From NCBI RefSeq assembly GCF_048771995.1, contig NC_133024.1, positions 113,658,501-113,722,500 of the forward strand: a stretch of DNA of 64,000 nucleotides, given 5' to 3'. Under the pieces are notes generated by a model. It ran no database searches and had not been told where the DNA came from. It saw only the letters and a list, made by a program, of their open reading frames with translations. Source of the DNA: Taeniopygia guttata (lineage: Eukaryota; Chordata; Aves; Passeriformes; Estrildidae). Below are positions 13,166-26,547 of the stretch, in pieces (within the stretch, counting starts at the first letter, position 1; each line of letters begins with the position of its first letter). The position numbers and the translations under genes were made by a program.

Positions 13166-14744
13166 TTCACCCTGTTACAGACCAAGTGATGGAAGGGTTG
13201 GCATCATCCTGAGGGTTGGGAAAGCTGCTGAAATCCAATCCAGGAGCCCCTGGAGCTGTACAGGACATTCAGAGGGAGGTGGGTGCTGAATGTAGGTCCC
13301 AGCTCTCACACCAGTTACTCAAACCCCCTCATCTCCCTACGAAATGAAAGTACCACAGGTTAATTACAACTCCCCACCCCCGAATTTCCTCAGCCTTAGC
13401 TCATTCCATTGTCCCAACAGAGATGGGCAGAGGAAAATCTTTTCTCTTTCAGGTTCTGGGAAGAACAAGAAGCAAACATTAAACAGCAAAAAGGGGGCTG
13501 GGAGCCAAAACCATCCTCAGGTGAGCTCTCACTCCAGCTACAAAGCAGTTTGGCTCACTGAAGGCAGCCACAGCCAGAAAACTGGGGAATTTTAAAACTT
13601 CTGTGTAAACCAGAGCCCTACAAGGAGAAGTGAGTAAATTATAAGATTTTTTACAAAGCTACACTCTTCTAACACTCCCTCCCCCAAAATATAGAACTAA
13701 GTCTGAACCTGCTTCTCCCCACTCTCTTCTGCATGTTAATTCTCAACAAAGCAGAGTGAGGATCTCCTATCCTCAACAACCCAAACAAATCAAGTCCCTC
13801 TCTTTCCCTCCTTTATAACCCTGGCCCCTCAGTCTTTAAGGGTAAAAGGTCTGCAACAAAATTAATAACACCTGAACTTAATTTCTGCTGCCTCCCATGC
13901 TGCACCTAATCTTCCAGCAGCATGTAACTACTGAATTTTTGGGCTGGGCTGAAAACACCTGCCACAAATCTTGGTGTTTTTCATATCCAGTTTTCAAGAT
14001 GGGGCTAAATTTTGGAGAAGTGGGACATTTTTTATTTAGAGTAATTATGCACACACATAAAATCAATGTGTGTGATAAGAAATGTTTGTGGTTATTGTTA
14101 TCATAAAGATAATGATGGGAGTATTTAACTGGCTGTAACTCAATACCTGGATAAAAGGTGTAAGGGGACAAAGAGTTGAACCAGTTGCATCCTGCACAGA
14201 TAAATTTAATTCCTTTACTCTTAGTCTCAGAAGAAGGAAGGGGAAATGAAACCAAACCCCCAAAATAAAACATATTATGAGTCTGACTGAGAGTTTTTAT
14301 TCCTCACCCCTCCTTTTCCAGGCAAGAGGTGCTGCTATAAATCTCTGGGTCTGGCTGATGGAGATTTTTCACCTTCATCCCACCTTGTCTGACTTTTACA
14401 GCTTTAATAATCATGTCAATATTGCCTTTGCAGTACAATATTTCTGTCCTTCTCCTCGGGTCTATCCTAAGTTTGCTTAAAGATAAAAGAGGTGATAATT
14501 AATTTGTGTGAGAGAAGAGACAGAGCCTTAAATCCTTTCCTGCTGGAAAGCAAACTGAAATGTGTGTTTAGCAGTGGTGGTAGCTGAGGTTTTCCTCATA
14601 TTCCTCCTTTTCCCAGGAGGAAGAAAATGATTTGGAAAAGCCCTTATTATACAAAAGGATCCACTTTGAGTGTTTGAGGACATGGATTCAACCCCAGGCT
14701 GAGGGTTTTCACACTCGTGTGTGTGAAAAACTCACTCCTCCTGA

Positions 14745-14921
14745 GTTTTTATGGAGTAATTGTTGTTTAAATATACAGTCAGGGGCACTCTAAATATTTC
14801 TGCTGAATCCTGTGGTAGGAATTATTATGGAAATGATGTCGCTCCTTCAGTACTTCACTGGTTTGGAAAATGTTATCTCTTGTCCTTTGGGGTACTTCCA
14901 CACACAAAGAGAGAGATTCCT
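14745..14921. repeat. 175-bp direct duplication, copy 1
   Basis: From tttttatggagtaattgttg to cttccacacacaaagagaga. Matches 16695-16863 at about 90% by eye. Confidence 0.85.
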
Positions 14922-15084
14922 TCCTCAGAGCTGTTTGTAAACACTGGCTCAAAGCCTCCATTTCCAATACTCAGCAACCAAAAAAGTGTTGCTGTCAGTC
15001 ACCCAAAATTCAGATTATTGTTCAGTATTCCCCAGCTGGATCATCACCCTTCCACTCTCATTAAGCCCTCCCAAACCCAAGCTC

Positions 15085-15215
15085 TGACCCATGCCCACCT
15101 TGTCCCCAGCCCAGAGCACTCAGTGCCACCTCCAGGGGACACCTGCAGGGATGGGCACTCCAAACCTCCCTGGGCAGCTCCAAGGCCTGACCATACTTTC
15201 CAGGAAAAAATTCCT
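15085..15215 (-). mobile_element. CR1 LINE fragment
   Basis: gcccaccttgtccccagccc through ctccctgggcagctccaagg; the tail is missing. Confidence 0.8.
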
Positions 15216-15493
15216 GCTGCTGTCCTCTGCCTTTCTCTCTTATCTTAAATATTGGCCCAATCTGCTTAGACCTTGACATCTGGGCTGAATTTCCTACAAC
15301 AGAATCGCCCACAATCTCTTTGGAACAATTTCTAGCCACAAAAAGATGTTTGCAGTTGATGTGAAAGAAGCTGCAGAAAGAAAATATTCAGGTTCTGTGT
15401 GGCTGCCCTTCTTTTTGCCCCTCATGTGTTATCCCCACAGCTCAAAACTAAACTGGTAATGGAATAACTGCAAGAAAGACTCTGTGAATTACC

Positions 15494-15598
15494 TCCTTGG
15501 GAACTGAATTTGATGGGAAACCAACCCACATTTTGCTCCAATAATTTCTTCCTTGGGAACTGAATGTGATGGGAAACCAACCCACATTTTGCTCTGGT
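15494..15598. repeat. 56-bp tandem duplication, two copies
   Basis: Units begin ccttgggaactgaat and share accaacccacattttgctc. Confidence 0.85.
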
Positions 15599-16694
15599 AC
15601 CACACTGGTTAAAATTTGCTTTTTGTACAATGACAGTCAGTAATGATAAATACGGTAGAAGAAATTTTGTCTGTTCCTTGTTGAATTAAAAAGAATTTTT
15701 AGAGTGGACTGTAAAAGATGGGTTTAGGATAAATGTGGAACACGGCATGCAGTGTATGAAGTGCAGGGGCAATTCAATCAGTCACAGGGTTGGCATTAAA
15801 GAATAAAACTCCACTTTCTTGGACTGCAGGGTGGGTACTTGGACTATTCTTTGTCAGTAAGACAAGAAGACTTTGCTCTCAAAGCAAAAGAAATTATTAG
15901 ATCCAAACCACTTGTAGAAGATTCTTGAAAGTTTTGAACATGTTAAGAAAGGTAGAGTGTAAAATCAGAAAATAACAGTTGTGCAGCAGACAAATACAAA
16001 AGGTTTGACCTTTTCAACCCCACCAGCCTCAACTAGAGGAGATCAGCAGTTTGTTTGGTTTTTTTTTCCATTTTTAAGGATGGGAAAATTCTGATTTTCA
16101 GGTTCATGCAAGTGTCTGCTCAAAAGACCTTCCTGACAGAGCCCCCAGGGATGGCTCCTGTGGGTTTTTTAGTCTGTCCTTTAATTTATCCCTACTAGCT
16201 TCGAGCCACGGTAACCATCACATGTTTGGCTCCTTTTGTCCTCAAGATGTTTTAAAATTCAGCCTTTTTAATGAGGAAAGAGCCTTGAGAAAGAGAAAAA
16301 ACGAGACATGTGAGTCATGGGGAACAGCTACAAGGAGGAACTGGAGGAAAGGGAGAACATCACTGCAGGCCAAATGTGTTTCACACATCTTGAGCTCTTG
16401 CCCTCCATCCCCTGTCCTTTCCCTGCCTTTCTGCCCCAGGAATTGCCTCCTTTTCCCCTGTGGATCTCCTGTCACACTCCCTTTTCCCTCCCATTCAGTG
16501 TTCTTTATTATTCCTTATCCCTGCTTCATGTCCGAGTTCTACAATCCTCATCTGTAATGAGATTTATTTTCTTTCTACTTCTTCTCAAGACAAGGAGTCA
16601 TGGGTCATTGTACCAACAGCTTCTTTTCTCAAATCCCCAGATCACTGAAAAGGAAAAGCTTGAATTTAAGGAAAATAATAGATTTTTTTGTGAT

Positions 16695-16863
16695 TTTTTT
16701 ATGGAGTAATTGTTGTTTAAATATACAGTCAGAGGCACTCTGTGGATATTTCTGCTGAATCCTGTGGTAGGAACTATTGTGGAAATGATGTCGCTCCTCC
16801 AGTACTTCACTGGTTTGGAAAATGTTATCTCCTGTCCTTTGGGATACTTCCACACACAAAGAC
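16695..16863. repeat. 175-bp direct duplication, copy 2
   Basis: Same orientation as copy 1 and about 1.95 kb away; flanks differ on both sides. Either a local duplication or two copies of an unrecognised interspersed repeat. Confidence 0.85.
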
Positions 16864-17267
16864 CATTTTGTGGGATTTTTAACTCAGCATGAAGCACAGA
16901 AGCCAAGTAAACTCCTGAACCTCCCACAGTGGGGCTGTGAGGCAGCTCCAGAGAGACTCTAATCACCAACCTGTCACCTTCCCTGAGCCCTGGGAGGACA
17001 GGGGAGATTATTTTATCTGTTCTCAGGAAATGTGCCTACCACCTGCTTTCTGATGCCAGGAACACCATGGGGAGGTGGGACCCTCAATCCTTGTTTTACA
17101 TTCTAACACATTCCTTTCTGAAGCTGGGCTCAGCTGTTGGGAACCCCTCTTCCCTGCACATGAGATCTTCAAAATTCCAGATTCCTCACACGGATAAAAT
17201 TTTCACAAATATCCAACAGTGGTAGAAGATGAAGCCACTGCATAGTACAAAGATAAAGGCTCCTAAA

Positions 17268-17475
17268 TCATGGAATCCCAGAATGGTTTGGGTTAGAAAG
17301 GATCTTAAAGCTCAACCAGTGCCACCCCTGCCATGGCAGGGACACCTTCCACTGTCCCAGGTTGTTCCAAGCTCCTTCCAGCCTGGCCCTGGACACTTCC
17401 AGGGATCCAGAGGCAGCCACAGCTTCTCTGGGCCTCCCCACCCTCACAGGGAACAATTTTTTCCTCATAATTCTT
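17268..17475 (-). mobile_element. CR1 LINE 3' end
   Basis: tcatggaatcccagaatggt then cactgtcccaggttgttcca and the reversed CR1 body. Confidence 0.85.
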
Positions 17476-17984
17476 TCCCTGTTGATGTTTTGGAAAATGG
17501 TGACTGCTGCCCTTACTGATCCCTCTTCCTTACAGAGCAAGAAGGAAGAAAGATAAGTTCTGTGAGCCACACTTGGGTCACTTTGAGATTTTACAGATGA
17601 AAGACAAGATTGCTGAACCTTTAACTGGACCAGGAGTTCAGGACACTGGTGCAAAGTGCTTTTATTGACATGTCTGACTCAGGAGACAAATCTGAACCAG
17701 CCATGGGTTCTGAGAGCCCTTTTGCGACTGACTCCACCTTGAGAATATATTCCTTGCAATAGCTGAGCTTGAAGGTGATGAAAGCCTCATTTGCTCAACA
17801 AAATTCCACATCCAAACATGAGTGGCACAATTTCCTAGTTTGAGGTGAAATTAGGTTTTCCTCTTGTTATTTTGGTTTCCTGAAGCAGTGAGAGCACTGA
17901 CAACCTTAGGCCCACACCCACCTGAGCTGCAGGAGGGCAAATCCTGACAGCAGAGATGAAACCACAGCTCCTGCAGACCTGGTG

Positions 17985-18485
17985 GCTTCTCCCTTTTATT
18001 GCTACACCCCCTGAGCCTCCTTTTCTCCAGGCTCAGCCCCTTCCCAGCTCCCTCAGGAATTCTCCAGCCCCTTCCCAGCTCCGTTCCCTGCCCTGGACAC
18101 GCTCCAGCCCCTCCAGGTCTCTCCTGCAGGACCAGAACTGGGCACAGCCCTCGAGGGGCCTCTCAGAGCCAGCCCAGAGGGACAATCCCTGCCCTGCTCC
18201 TGCTGGACACACAATTCCTCATCCAGCCCAGCTGCCAGCGGCCTCTTGTCCCCCTGGGCACCCCATGGCTCGTGTCCAGCCCCTGTCACAGCACCCCCAG
18301 GGCCTTTTCCAGCTCTCCATCCCCTCTGTCCAGCCTGGAGCTCCCGGGGTTGTGGTGGCCTCATCCCATGGATCCAGCCTGTTCAGATCCTCCTGCAGAT
18401 CTTCCTGCTCACTCCCACCAGCTGATGTCCTCACAGGAGGTCTCTTCCCTGCTGCTGTCAGCTCCTACAGGATTCATGTCACGGA
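17985..18485 (-). mobile_element. CR1 LINE fragment from upstream of the 3' end, about 500 bp
   Basis: GC-rich block ctgagcctccttttctccag through caggaggtctcttccctgct. It corresponds to a more 5' part of CR1 than most copies here and creates the long spurious plus-strand ORFs near 18 kb. Confidence 0.75.
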
Positions 18486-18876
18486 TCCTTGACAAGGCAG
18501 CACATTTCATCAGCTTTTCGGGTTGTTTATCACAGATTGTCCTCTGTGACATGAGCCTCACACCCTTTTTGACACATGGAAACAGTCACCACTCACTGAG
18601 AGTCACTGCAAGGCAGGGTTTGAAATCTGGCATTTCAGAGAACTTGGTGGGGCCTTTCACTCAGGCTGTGCTGAACATGGAACATTTTATCAGCTCACTG
18701 ATATCCTACAGCCGAGCTCTTGTGCTGCAGACTGAAATGAAACCCTGTTGCAGCATTTCTGAGAGAGAGAGGCCATGATTTATGTCTGATAAATGTCTGA
18801 TTTATGTCTGGAATGAGATTTGAGCTACTCCAGTCTAGGCCTCAGATCGGGCCTTGTGAGGCCTTCCAGCCTGTGA

Positions 18877-18995
18877 CGCAGTTAGAAATTAAGAGTTTGT
18901 GGCACAGTAAGAAATTAAGAGTTTGTGGCACAGTTAGAAATTCAGAGTTTGTGGCACAGTTAGAAATTAAGAGTTTGTGGCACAGTTAGAAATTC
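18877..18995. repeat. 26-bp tandem repeat, about 4.5 copies
   Basis: Unit agttagaaattaagagtttg followed by tggcac. It directly abuts the LTR-like sequence that follows and may belong to it. Confidence 0.8.
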
Positions 18996-19240
18996 TATTA
19001 AGGTGTGATGTGAAGCACTGGGCTGTCTGGGTGTGAAGTAGTATAGGTTTATAATGAGAAGTTTAGTCCACCTTAAGACAAAGACAAACAATGTTAGCTT
19101 GCCAATGAGAGTGCCTTTGTAAACTGTAAACTATATAGAAGTGTATATAAAGTGCCATCTTCTCACTAATAAATGGAGAACGTTGCATTAATCATATTGG
19201 TTGGATGTGCGTTCTGTCCTGTCCAGCTTTCCTGTTTTAT
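18995..19240 (+). mobile_element. LTR-like remnant
   Basis: Has a promoter-like order: TATA box (gtatataaagtgcc), then AATAAA in ctaataaatgg about 35 bp on, then a short tail. No internal region is attached. The family is uncertain; the order of signals is that of an LTR. Confidence 0.4.
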
Positions 19241-19854
19241 GAGGTCCCTGGCTTTGAAACCCTTTTCTGGGCTCAGCTGCCTTGAAAATCCAGGTAATGC
19301 AGAGAAAATGCAAATGTGTAGGTGATTAATAGATGTTTGTGTCGTGTGTATCAGAAGAGAATTCAGTTAGAAGTGTTTTAATAAGATTATCCTGGCTCTT
19401 TTTGATTCTGAGCTCTTGCTGGAAAGGACTTGTGCGTCAAAAGAGTGGTTTCATTTTCCCTTTTTTTAAATGTCTGTAAAATTTGCAAATGTTGTGTGCA
19501 CCCTTATTTACTTTGCAATTATCCTTCAAGAGCAGTGCTTGCTCTCTTGGCCTCATTTTCAAATTACTGTAATTCTCTTTTGGGAGGCTTCCCAGACAGA
19601 GGAAGATGCAGCCACTGCCACAGCACAAAGCTTTGCTTGCCTCTTATTTCCTCACTGGGATGACATTTGAGACCACATCGTGGAGCCTGTCCTGAAGAAT
19701 TGCTGCTGGGGTGTGGCCAGGAAGATTTGGGCTTAAATTTGTGCCCTCTGAAGGGATCTCAGCTCTGTCTGGAGAAGTTTCCTCCTCAGGAAATGGGAAA
19801 TGTGGGAATGGTTCCAAGCTCTCCTCCCAGTCTTGTGGGTGACCAAATACAAGA

Positions 19855-20268
19855 AAGGGATAAAATTATTAGGGAGCATCCAAAGGAGGGACAGGAGGAT
19901 GGGGAAGGGTTTGGAAGGGAAGAGGAGCGGATGAGGGACCTTGGAATGTCCAGCTGGAGGAGACTGAGGGGAAATTCCTCAGGGGCTGCAGCTCCTCAGA
20001 GGGACAGCTCTGAGCTCTGCTCTGGCACAGGGACAGCACCCAGTGAACAGCTGGAGGGATTTAGGGTGGATTTTAGGGAAAGGCTGTTCTCCAGAGGTGC
20101 TGGCACTGCCCAGGCTGCCCAGGGAATGGGCACAGCCCCGAGGCTGCCAGAGCTGCAGGAGCCTTTGGCCAGCGCTGCCAGGGATGCCCCGGGTGGGGTT
20201 GGTGGGGTCTGAGCAGGGCAGGGCTGGCACTGGATGGGATCCCTCCCAAATCAGGATATTCCATGATT
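19855..20268 (+). mobile_element. CR1 LINE 3' fragment
   Basis: Contains ctggaggagactgaggggaa, ggatttagggtggattttag and a terminus aatcaggatattccatga. The same subfamily as 1480-1735, opposite orientation. Confidence 0.82.
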
Positions 20269-20411
20269 TTTTTCATCTCTGTACCCCCATTTCTCCCTGT
20301 CAGTAGCAAGTACAACACACAACACGCACTTTGTGGGTGACTGTCTTTGGGCTGAGCTCCATGGTAACACAAATCCACTCAGGCACCGTCCTTGTTCAGA
20401 CTTTGCTTTTA

Positions 20412-20480
20412 GAATACTCTTAGTCTATTTTTTTTAGTCTATTTCTTTTTAGTCTATTTTTTTTTAGTCTACTTTTTCCC
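20412..20480. repeat. T-rich tandem repeat, about four copies
   Basis: Units tagtctatttttttt of varying T length. Confidence 0.7.
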
Positions 20481-21711
20481 CCCAAAAATGATTTCAGCAT
20501 CTGGCACTCCCAGGCCCAAAGTGGATTTCTGTACTGCTGAACTGGAGCAGTGCAGTAACAGAGGTTTGAAGTTCATTTTGCTTTCATGGTGTGCCCAGGA
20601 GCAAGCCTTGCAACTGTAATTATTGTCAGATAATTTTTCATTTTACTGATTTAACTTTTTCCCCATGATTGTCAATAAGGGCTGCTTTTTTTTCTTTTTC
20701 CCCTGGACCATTGGGTGTAAGGCAAAATAACCTGCAGTCTAGTAAAAGGGTAATAATTGAGCAGTGATATACACAGATGTGGCTGGTGAGGTTTCAGGGT
20801 TATTTTCTCAGTGGAACTTACACAATTCCAGAAGTCTGAATATGTAATTTACTTTTCGTTTTGGGGGTTGCACTATTCAGCCCAACAATATGTAATTTTT
20901 ACAAACAGAATCTAATAGAAATAACATATTTTTATCTTTTAAAAAAACCCAAAAAACAAAACCTCCAAGGTTTTGTAATAACCCCAGACCTCCAGTATTT
21001 AAAGATGAATGTAAAGCCTTGGTGCCAGCTACTCAAAAGCCATTTAGAGACCAGAAACATGGGATCAGATTCTGCTGCTGTTCCTCAGCACGAGTGGTTT
21101 TTCTGCTTCAGCTCGAGTCTTTGGAGGCTAATTTTCAATCAGATAAAACTCTGTGAGAAAGAGCAGCAGAGCTGGGCTCTGAGTCACCTGGCACTCAGCA
21201 AAAACTGAAAAACACCAGAGGCACCTGAAATTTTCACTGAAGACTGGTGGTCACCAGCAAATAATGATTAAAATAGTGGTAACAGAGAGTCTTGGCTTCC
21301 CTGGCCTTTTACTACTTGGAGTAAGCAGTCACTTGCCAGATTATTATTATCTTGGCACTTGATGCAAAAAAAACCCTGTAGTTTTCCATGTTCCTTAAAG
21401 CTGAATATACATTTATTGAAAGAAAGCATTTATTAAACATGTGGGGACAGATTCTCCACAGGCATTAAATAACTTCCCTCCATCTGCCAAGAACTTGTGC
21501 TTGTTACCTTTTATTATGCTGAGAACTGCAGGTTGAAAATGGTGGAAAAAGGGGGGGAAAAGAGGTGGAAATGGAGCTTCAATATGAAAAGCCAAACTGG
21601 TTTCTATCTCCTGATATAAAATAAATTTGAATTCCATGGGTCTGGATTGTCCTCCCAGTGGCACCTGTGTTCCAAAAGCAGCACAGGGATGTTAAATTGG
21701 GAATAACAACC

Positions 21712-21803
21712 TGGATTGGTGGAAGATGTCCCTGACTATGGCAGGGGTTGGGAATGAGATGATCTTTCAGGTCCCTTCCAACCCAAACTATTCTATGGTT
21801 CTA
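21712..21803 (+). mobile_element. CR1 LINE 3' end
   Basis: gatgatctttcaggtccctt then ccaacccaaactattctatg. Confidence 0.8.
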
Positions 21804-24800
21804 ATACAGAAAGAAAGGACTATATAATAAAAGTGGGATGGAAAAGGTTCAAAATATTAAGAAAACAAAGGGGTTTGTCCCTTTTGTCATGGGACAATTG
21901 TCAAACTCCTTCATGGGTTCAAAAAAAAATTGGACAGAACAATAAAAGAAAAACTCATTAAAGTGAACAATTATGGTAACACTTCAGGGTCAAGAAATCA
22001 GTGATGATCAGCTTGTAGGGATAATATTCTGCAAAAGCCATGCTACAGCCTCTTCCTATTTTTATTTATTTCCTAAACCACAGCTATTGGCAGTGCTGGG
22101 ACATTGTGTTGATCTAACCCAACACAGCTATTACATTCATAGGTAAAACAGATTTTTTTTGAGTCAGAGAATGAGAAAACTCACACAAAAAGACTTCAGT
22201 GTGTGGAGATTTAACTCCAGCTATCAACCATAACATAGATCTCCCAAATCAGACGTGTTCAGGCTCAGGTTTTGGTGAGATCCCATGGCACACAGAATTA
22301 CTGGGTGTAGGGCTATCCAGGCTGATTAAAAGTGAATTGTTTGTGTTATTGGGTAAAACTTTGTGCCTTCCACAGATAATGCCTTTAAATCTTCAGGAGA
22401 ACAGGGCAAAGCCTGAAGCCTTCCTGAGCTTTGCACACCCTGGCTCAGCCTCCAGCAGAACAAGCAGGACTTGTGCCCTCAGGGAAGCATTTTTGAGTTT
22501 TTTTAGCAATGATAAATATCAGTGGACAGAGCCATGCTCCTGACTGAATACAGGGTCAAAAATCAAGATGTGTGACAGGGGTTCAGGGACATAAATGAAC
22601 CTGCCCCACTGGCTGCTGGCACACCTTCCTCAGCTCGGGTGGACACCACCAAACAAAATATTTTTGTGCTTAACACAACCTTGCATAAAAAGCATCTGCT
22701 GGCCCAAATTCTGTCTGTAATTTGTTCCTCTCTGAGTTTTTGATCAGCATTCACCCTAGTGAAGTTTCTTGTTGTCAACAGTGACAAGAGAATAACGTGA
22801 CACCACCCAGAATGAAAATCCTGGCCCAGGACCTGCCCGAGGGAAGGGTAACATCAGTGGCTGCTGAATTCAGGCCTGACAGTTTCCAACCCTTGTTTAT
22901 TCATCCCTTTTGTGTCATTCAGAGAACCCCAGGGAGGCAACTCAGAAAACATCCAGGGACAGACTCTGAAGTTACAGCAAGGTCACAGAGATGTCACAGG
23001 AGGCCTGTAGGCTTTTATTACCTCCTTTCTTTTTGGCAAGAGCTGCTTTTTTAAGCGATTCAGCAGCCAGGCACTGCTTTGTCTATCAGCATCCAGATGG
23101 ACTCGCTGCTACTGGGCAAGGATGATTATTCCATAGCAGGTATTAATCCACAGGAAGAGGAAGGTAACTCAGTGGGTGTGGAAACAGCCTTCTATCCATA
23201 TCCTTAATGAGCCTTTAAAGCACTTGTGAAGAGACAGAGAGTTCTGAGGGAGAATCCAAGATGGGATTCAAGGAAAACTCGACCTTTCCACAGCACCTCC
23301 ATCCCAGGGCTGAGCAGCTGCTGGGATCTTCAGGAAGCATCACAGCCCGGTGATACGTGGTAGAATGCAGGACAAATAAACCAGAATGGGCAGGGATTAG
23401 AGAGTTTAGATCCAAAAAAATGCACTAAATGGCCCTTGATAACTCCTGGGAACTGTTTATTGATTCTTCCTCCGCACAGCACATTCCCATTAAATGATTT
23501 CATTTCCTTATTTCTCCTAATCACATCACTTGCTTTAGAAGTCTTTTGCTCCCTGAGACCTGGGGCTACACAGATAACTTCAATTTCTCATGTGGCTCTG
23601 CTTTTTATGACATGTGAAAAGTTGATCCAGTAAAAAGTAACTCCTTGGAGCCAGCAGGTCTGGAGCTTTCATCACCGGGAATCGCAGCTCCAAGGAAGGA
23701 CTGGAGGGGTAATTCCTGTGCTAGGCTCAGTCAGAGCTACAAACACCTTTTTCCATCTCTGGATGGGCACTGACAAACTCCTTGGAAGATGTGACTGCCT
23801 TTGGAAAGTGTATTTACACCATGGAAATAGGAGTGAGAGATGAGGAATAATAAGATTAATGAGGCAGTGATGCCGTAATGGCCGAATCATTGAGTCCCTG
23901 TAAGAGCTGACACTGCAAATTTTTCCTTTGCCATAGGAAAATTTGCTGGGGAAAAGGCACTGGAAACAAAACCTTCATTTTGTGGACAAAAAGGGAATGC
24001 TGCTGGGTGTTTTCCTCTGAAAATAAAGGAAGAAAGGGAAGGCATTAAGGGGTATTCAAAGGAAAAGAACCTGCATCTCCCAGAACTTCCCAAATTTAAC
24101 CCCCCATCCTTGTATAGATTTTTGCAAACCAGGAGTGTGAATAATTTTCTTCTGTGTGACACGGAGCCCTCTGGAAAACCTTTGCTTCCACCAGGTTTTG
24201 TGGTTTTTGTAGCAGGAGCGATTTGCTTGTTGTTTAAGAAGATTTTGGTTTTCTATTGCAACCCTTGGTCCTGCACGTAGGGGTGAGTTCCTGTGGTGAA
24301 CATGTCTGCTCTGAGTGTTATTTAAGGTTAGTAATAAAACCAGATCAGCCCAGACAGGTCTAGAGTGGAATTTGTGGGATTTATGGGATTCTTGCTGCCA
24401 GAGGGAGAGGACTGGGTGAGATGCAGGTGCCTGGCACTGCTCCGTGTTGGGCTGAGGGATGTTGTCCTTCCTTTGCTGTCAAAATTCACATTGCCAAAAG
24501 CCACCTCATTGTGGAGAGCCAGAATTAACATCCAGACACTGAATAATTCTCTTTTGGGGGCTTTTAAATATTGTGTGGCTCTGCTAAGGCCCCTCACAAG
24601 GGGTGAATTTGCACCTAAAAATTCCATTTAATGGAAGAGCTCACCCGCAGCAAACCAGGCAGTGGTGGGTACAGAACCCAGTTCTCACCTTGCCATGCCA
24701 ATCACACTGAGAACAACCTGTGATTGTTCCAGATGAACTCATTTTCTCCCTCTTACAGTATTGCTTTATAATTCCATACAGACAGAAAGGATCCATTTCC

Positions 24801-26547
24801 CACTCCTGCTCAGGGAACATGCACACAGCAGCCATTACCTGTAATTTGTCATCTGTTTAAACCCCACGTGCATCAATAGGAAAATAAAATTCAGTTTTCT
24901 TTCAGTTTGAAATATCTCTGAAGATATTCCCCCATCCAGGACAGCCTTTAAGCAAGAGCTTCACCTCAGGCCTGTGAGTGGTTCTGGGGATGTCAAGTGT
25001 TTTCCTGGACAGGGCTGTGATCCATAGCAGATGTGCACCTGCACTGCAGAATGAAAACTCAGCAAATGCACAAAATTAAGGCACCAGGGTACCAGAAAAA
25101 AAACCTGGATTATTTTTGAGGTCCTGCAATTTTGCTCCTGTCTGCAAGGTTGGAAAAAAAAAACCCACCCTCCAACAAAACGAGGGAAATTAGCTACAGC
25201 AAGGCCACGTTTCAAAAGCACAGAGCTCTCTGAGTCCCTTGAGGGAAATTTTACACAATCCTACTTTCAAAATAATGTTCAGGTTGCAAAATTGAGCAAT
25301 CATAAAAGTCAGGAAATTTAAAAAGTTAGTACGTGTCTTTCAATGTTAGCTCAGCAACAGCAAATATATGTAGTGAGAGGAGTTTGTACTTGCAATTTCT
25401 GTGTGAAATTTGAACTTTAAAAGTCTTCTTGTTGACCATTAATATGCAGCATAAACTATATTGGTTATTTATTGTCTCGAAGAGGCATCTTAATCATGAG
25501 AATTTCCTGGCTGTGGAATTCAGAGGGGGCTTGGTTCTGAAATAAAATGGCACTGCTGCATAGCTGAGTTAATTTTGAGGTTTTTTGTCATCACCGTGAA
25601 AAAAGGGAATTTCACCTGTGTTATAATCACCTCAGAATAACTTTGTGATGCTTATAAAAAGCTGTGATTTATATAGTTAGGGAACTGAACTAATCTTTTG
25701 GGTTGTTTTTTGGTTTTTTTTTTCAAAGAACTGTGGTGAAGAGACCGCAGTTCTTCCCCTTTGCTGGCAGGAGAACGAAACCTCCCCATACAAACGCGCT
25801 CTACCTGAATTAATAGCGAGCTGTGCCACAAAATGTTTCAAATACAGGATGATATTTCCAGGCCAGATGGAGCAGCTCTGTGTGGTGGTTTAACTTCCCA
25901 TGAAAGCCTAAATGCAGTGTGATGGCAGTGTTTAGATAAGGCAGATGGAGAGCCCAGCTCGGGCTGGGTACTGCAGCAATGCTGAGCCTTATAAATGAGC
26001 TGTACTGAGCTCTGGGATTTTCCTGGCTGGGCCTTTCAAACCCCAGGCCAGATTAAATCATCACAGCTGGGGAGAAAATATCAAGAGCTGAATAACTACT
26101 TTATGAGAGCTGTAAGAGTGTGAAGGTTTTAAGAAGCTAAATAATTATGGCACTCTCAGAGAGCCACAGGAAAGATGAATGAGTTTGTGGCCGACAGCGC
26201 TGGTTCTGCTGATGTCATTCTGAAAAACAAATGAAAATATCAAAAATGTGGCGAGAGTTTCACACATGGCCAAAGGCAGAGCTAAGGGAGCAAATACAGG
26301 TAAAAGTGTGGCGGTGAGGAGTCCAACAACAGCTCAGCTCCAAGGAAAAATGGCATTTTGGTGCTTCCAGGGATTTTTATTTGAGGTTCAGTGCCCCAGG
26401 TTGGGTGCAGGAAGCCACGAGCATCCTGAGCTCTGTGTCAGTCAGCTTTGGGCTGGTTTGGTCATGGAACTCTGTCAGCCTGGGAATAAAATGTCTCCCG
26501 TGAAGGTGTACAAGTGGCAGGACCTAAAATTTCGTGTAAAATCAAAA

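Larger units (their letters stand above)
9720..17265. other. Mostly unique non-coding sequence
   Basis: Contains two CR1 fragments, the 175-bp duplication and small tandem repeats. ORFs here are short, low-scoring and unlike known proteins. Block 15600-16020 is AT-rich and repeat-like but I cannot place it. Confidence 0.55.
20270..26545. other. Mostly unique non-coding sequence
   Basis: One CR1 3' end at 21712 and little else. The segment 25430-26240 has few repeats and reads like conserved regulatory DNA. No coding exon recognised. Confidence 0.55.

Noticed and set aside
15600-16020. AT-rich block as another LTR
   Set aside because: It has one AATAAA-like site but no ends or TATA-AATAAA order that I could support.
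17999-18778. 259-aa plus-strand ORF
   Set aside because: Most of it is an antisense reading of a GC-rich CR1 fragment.
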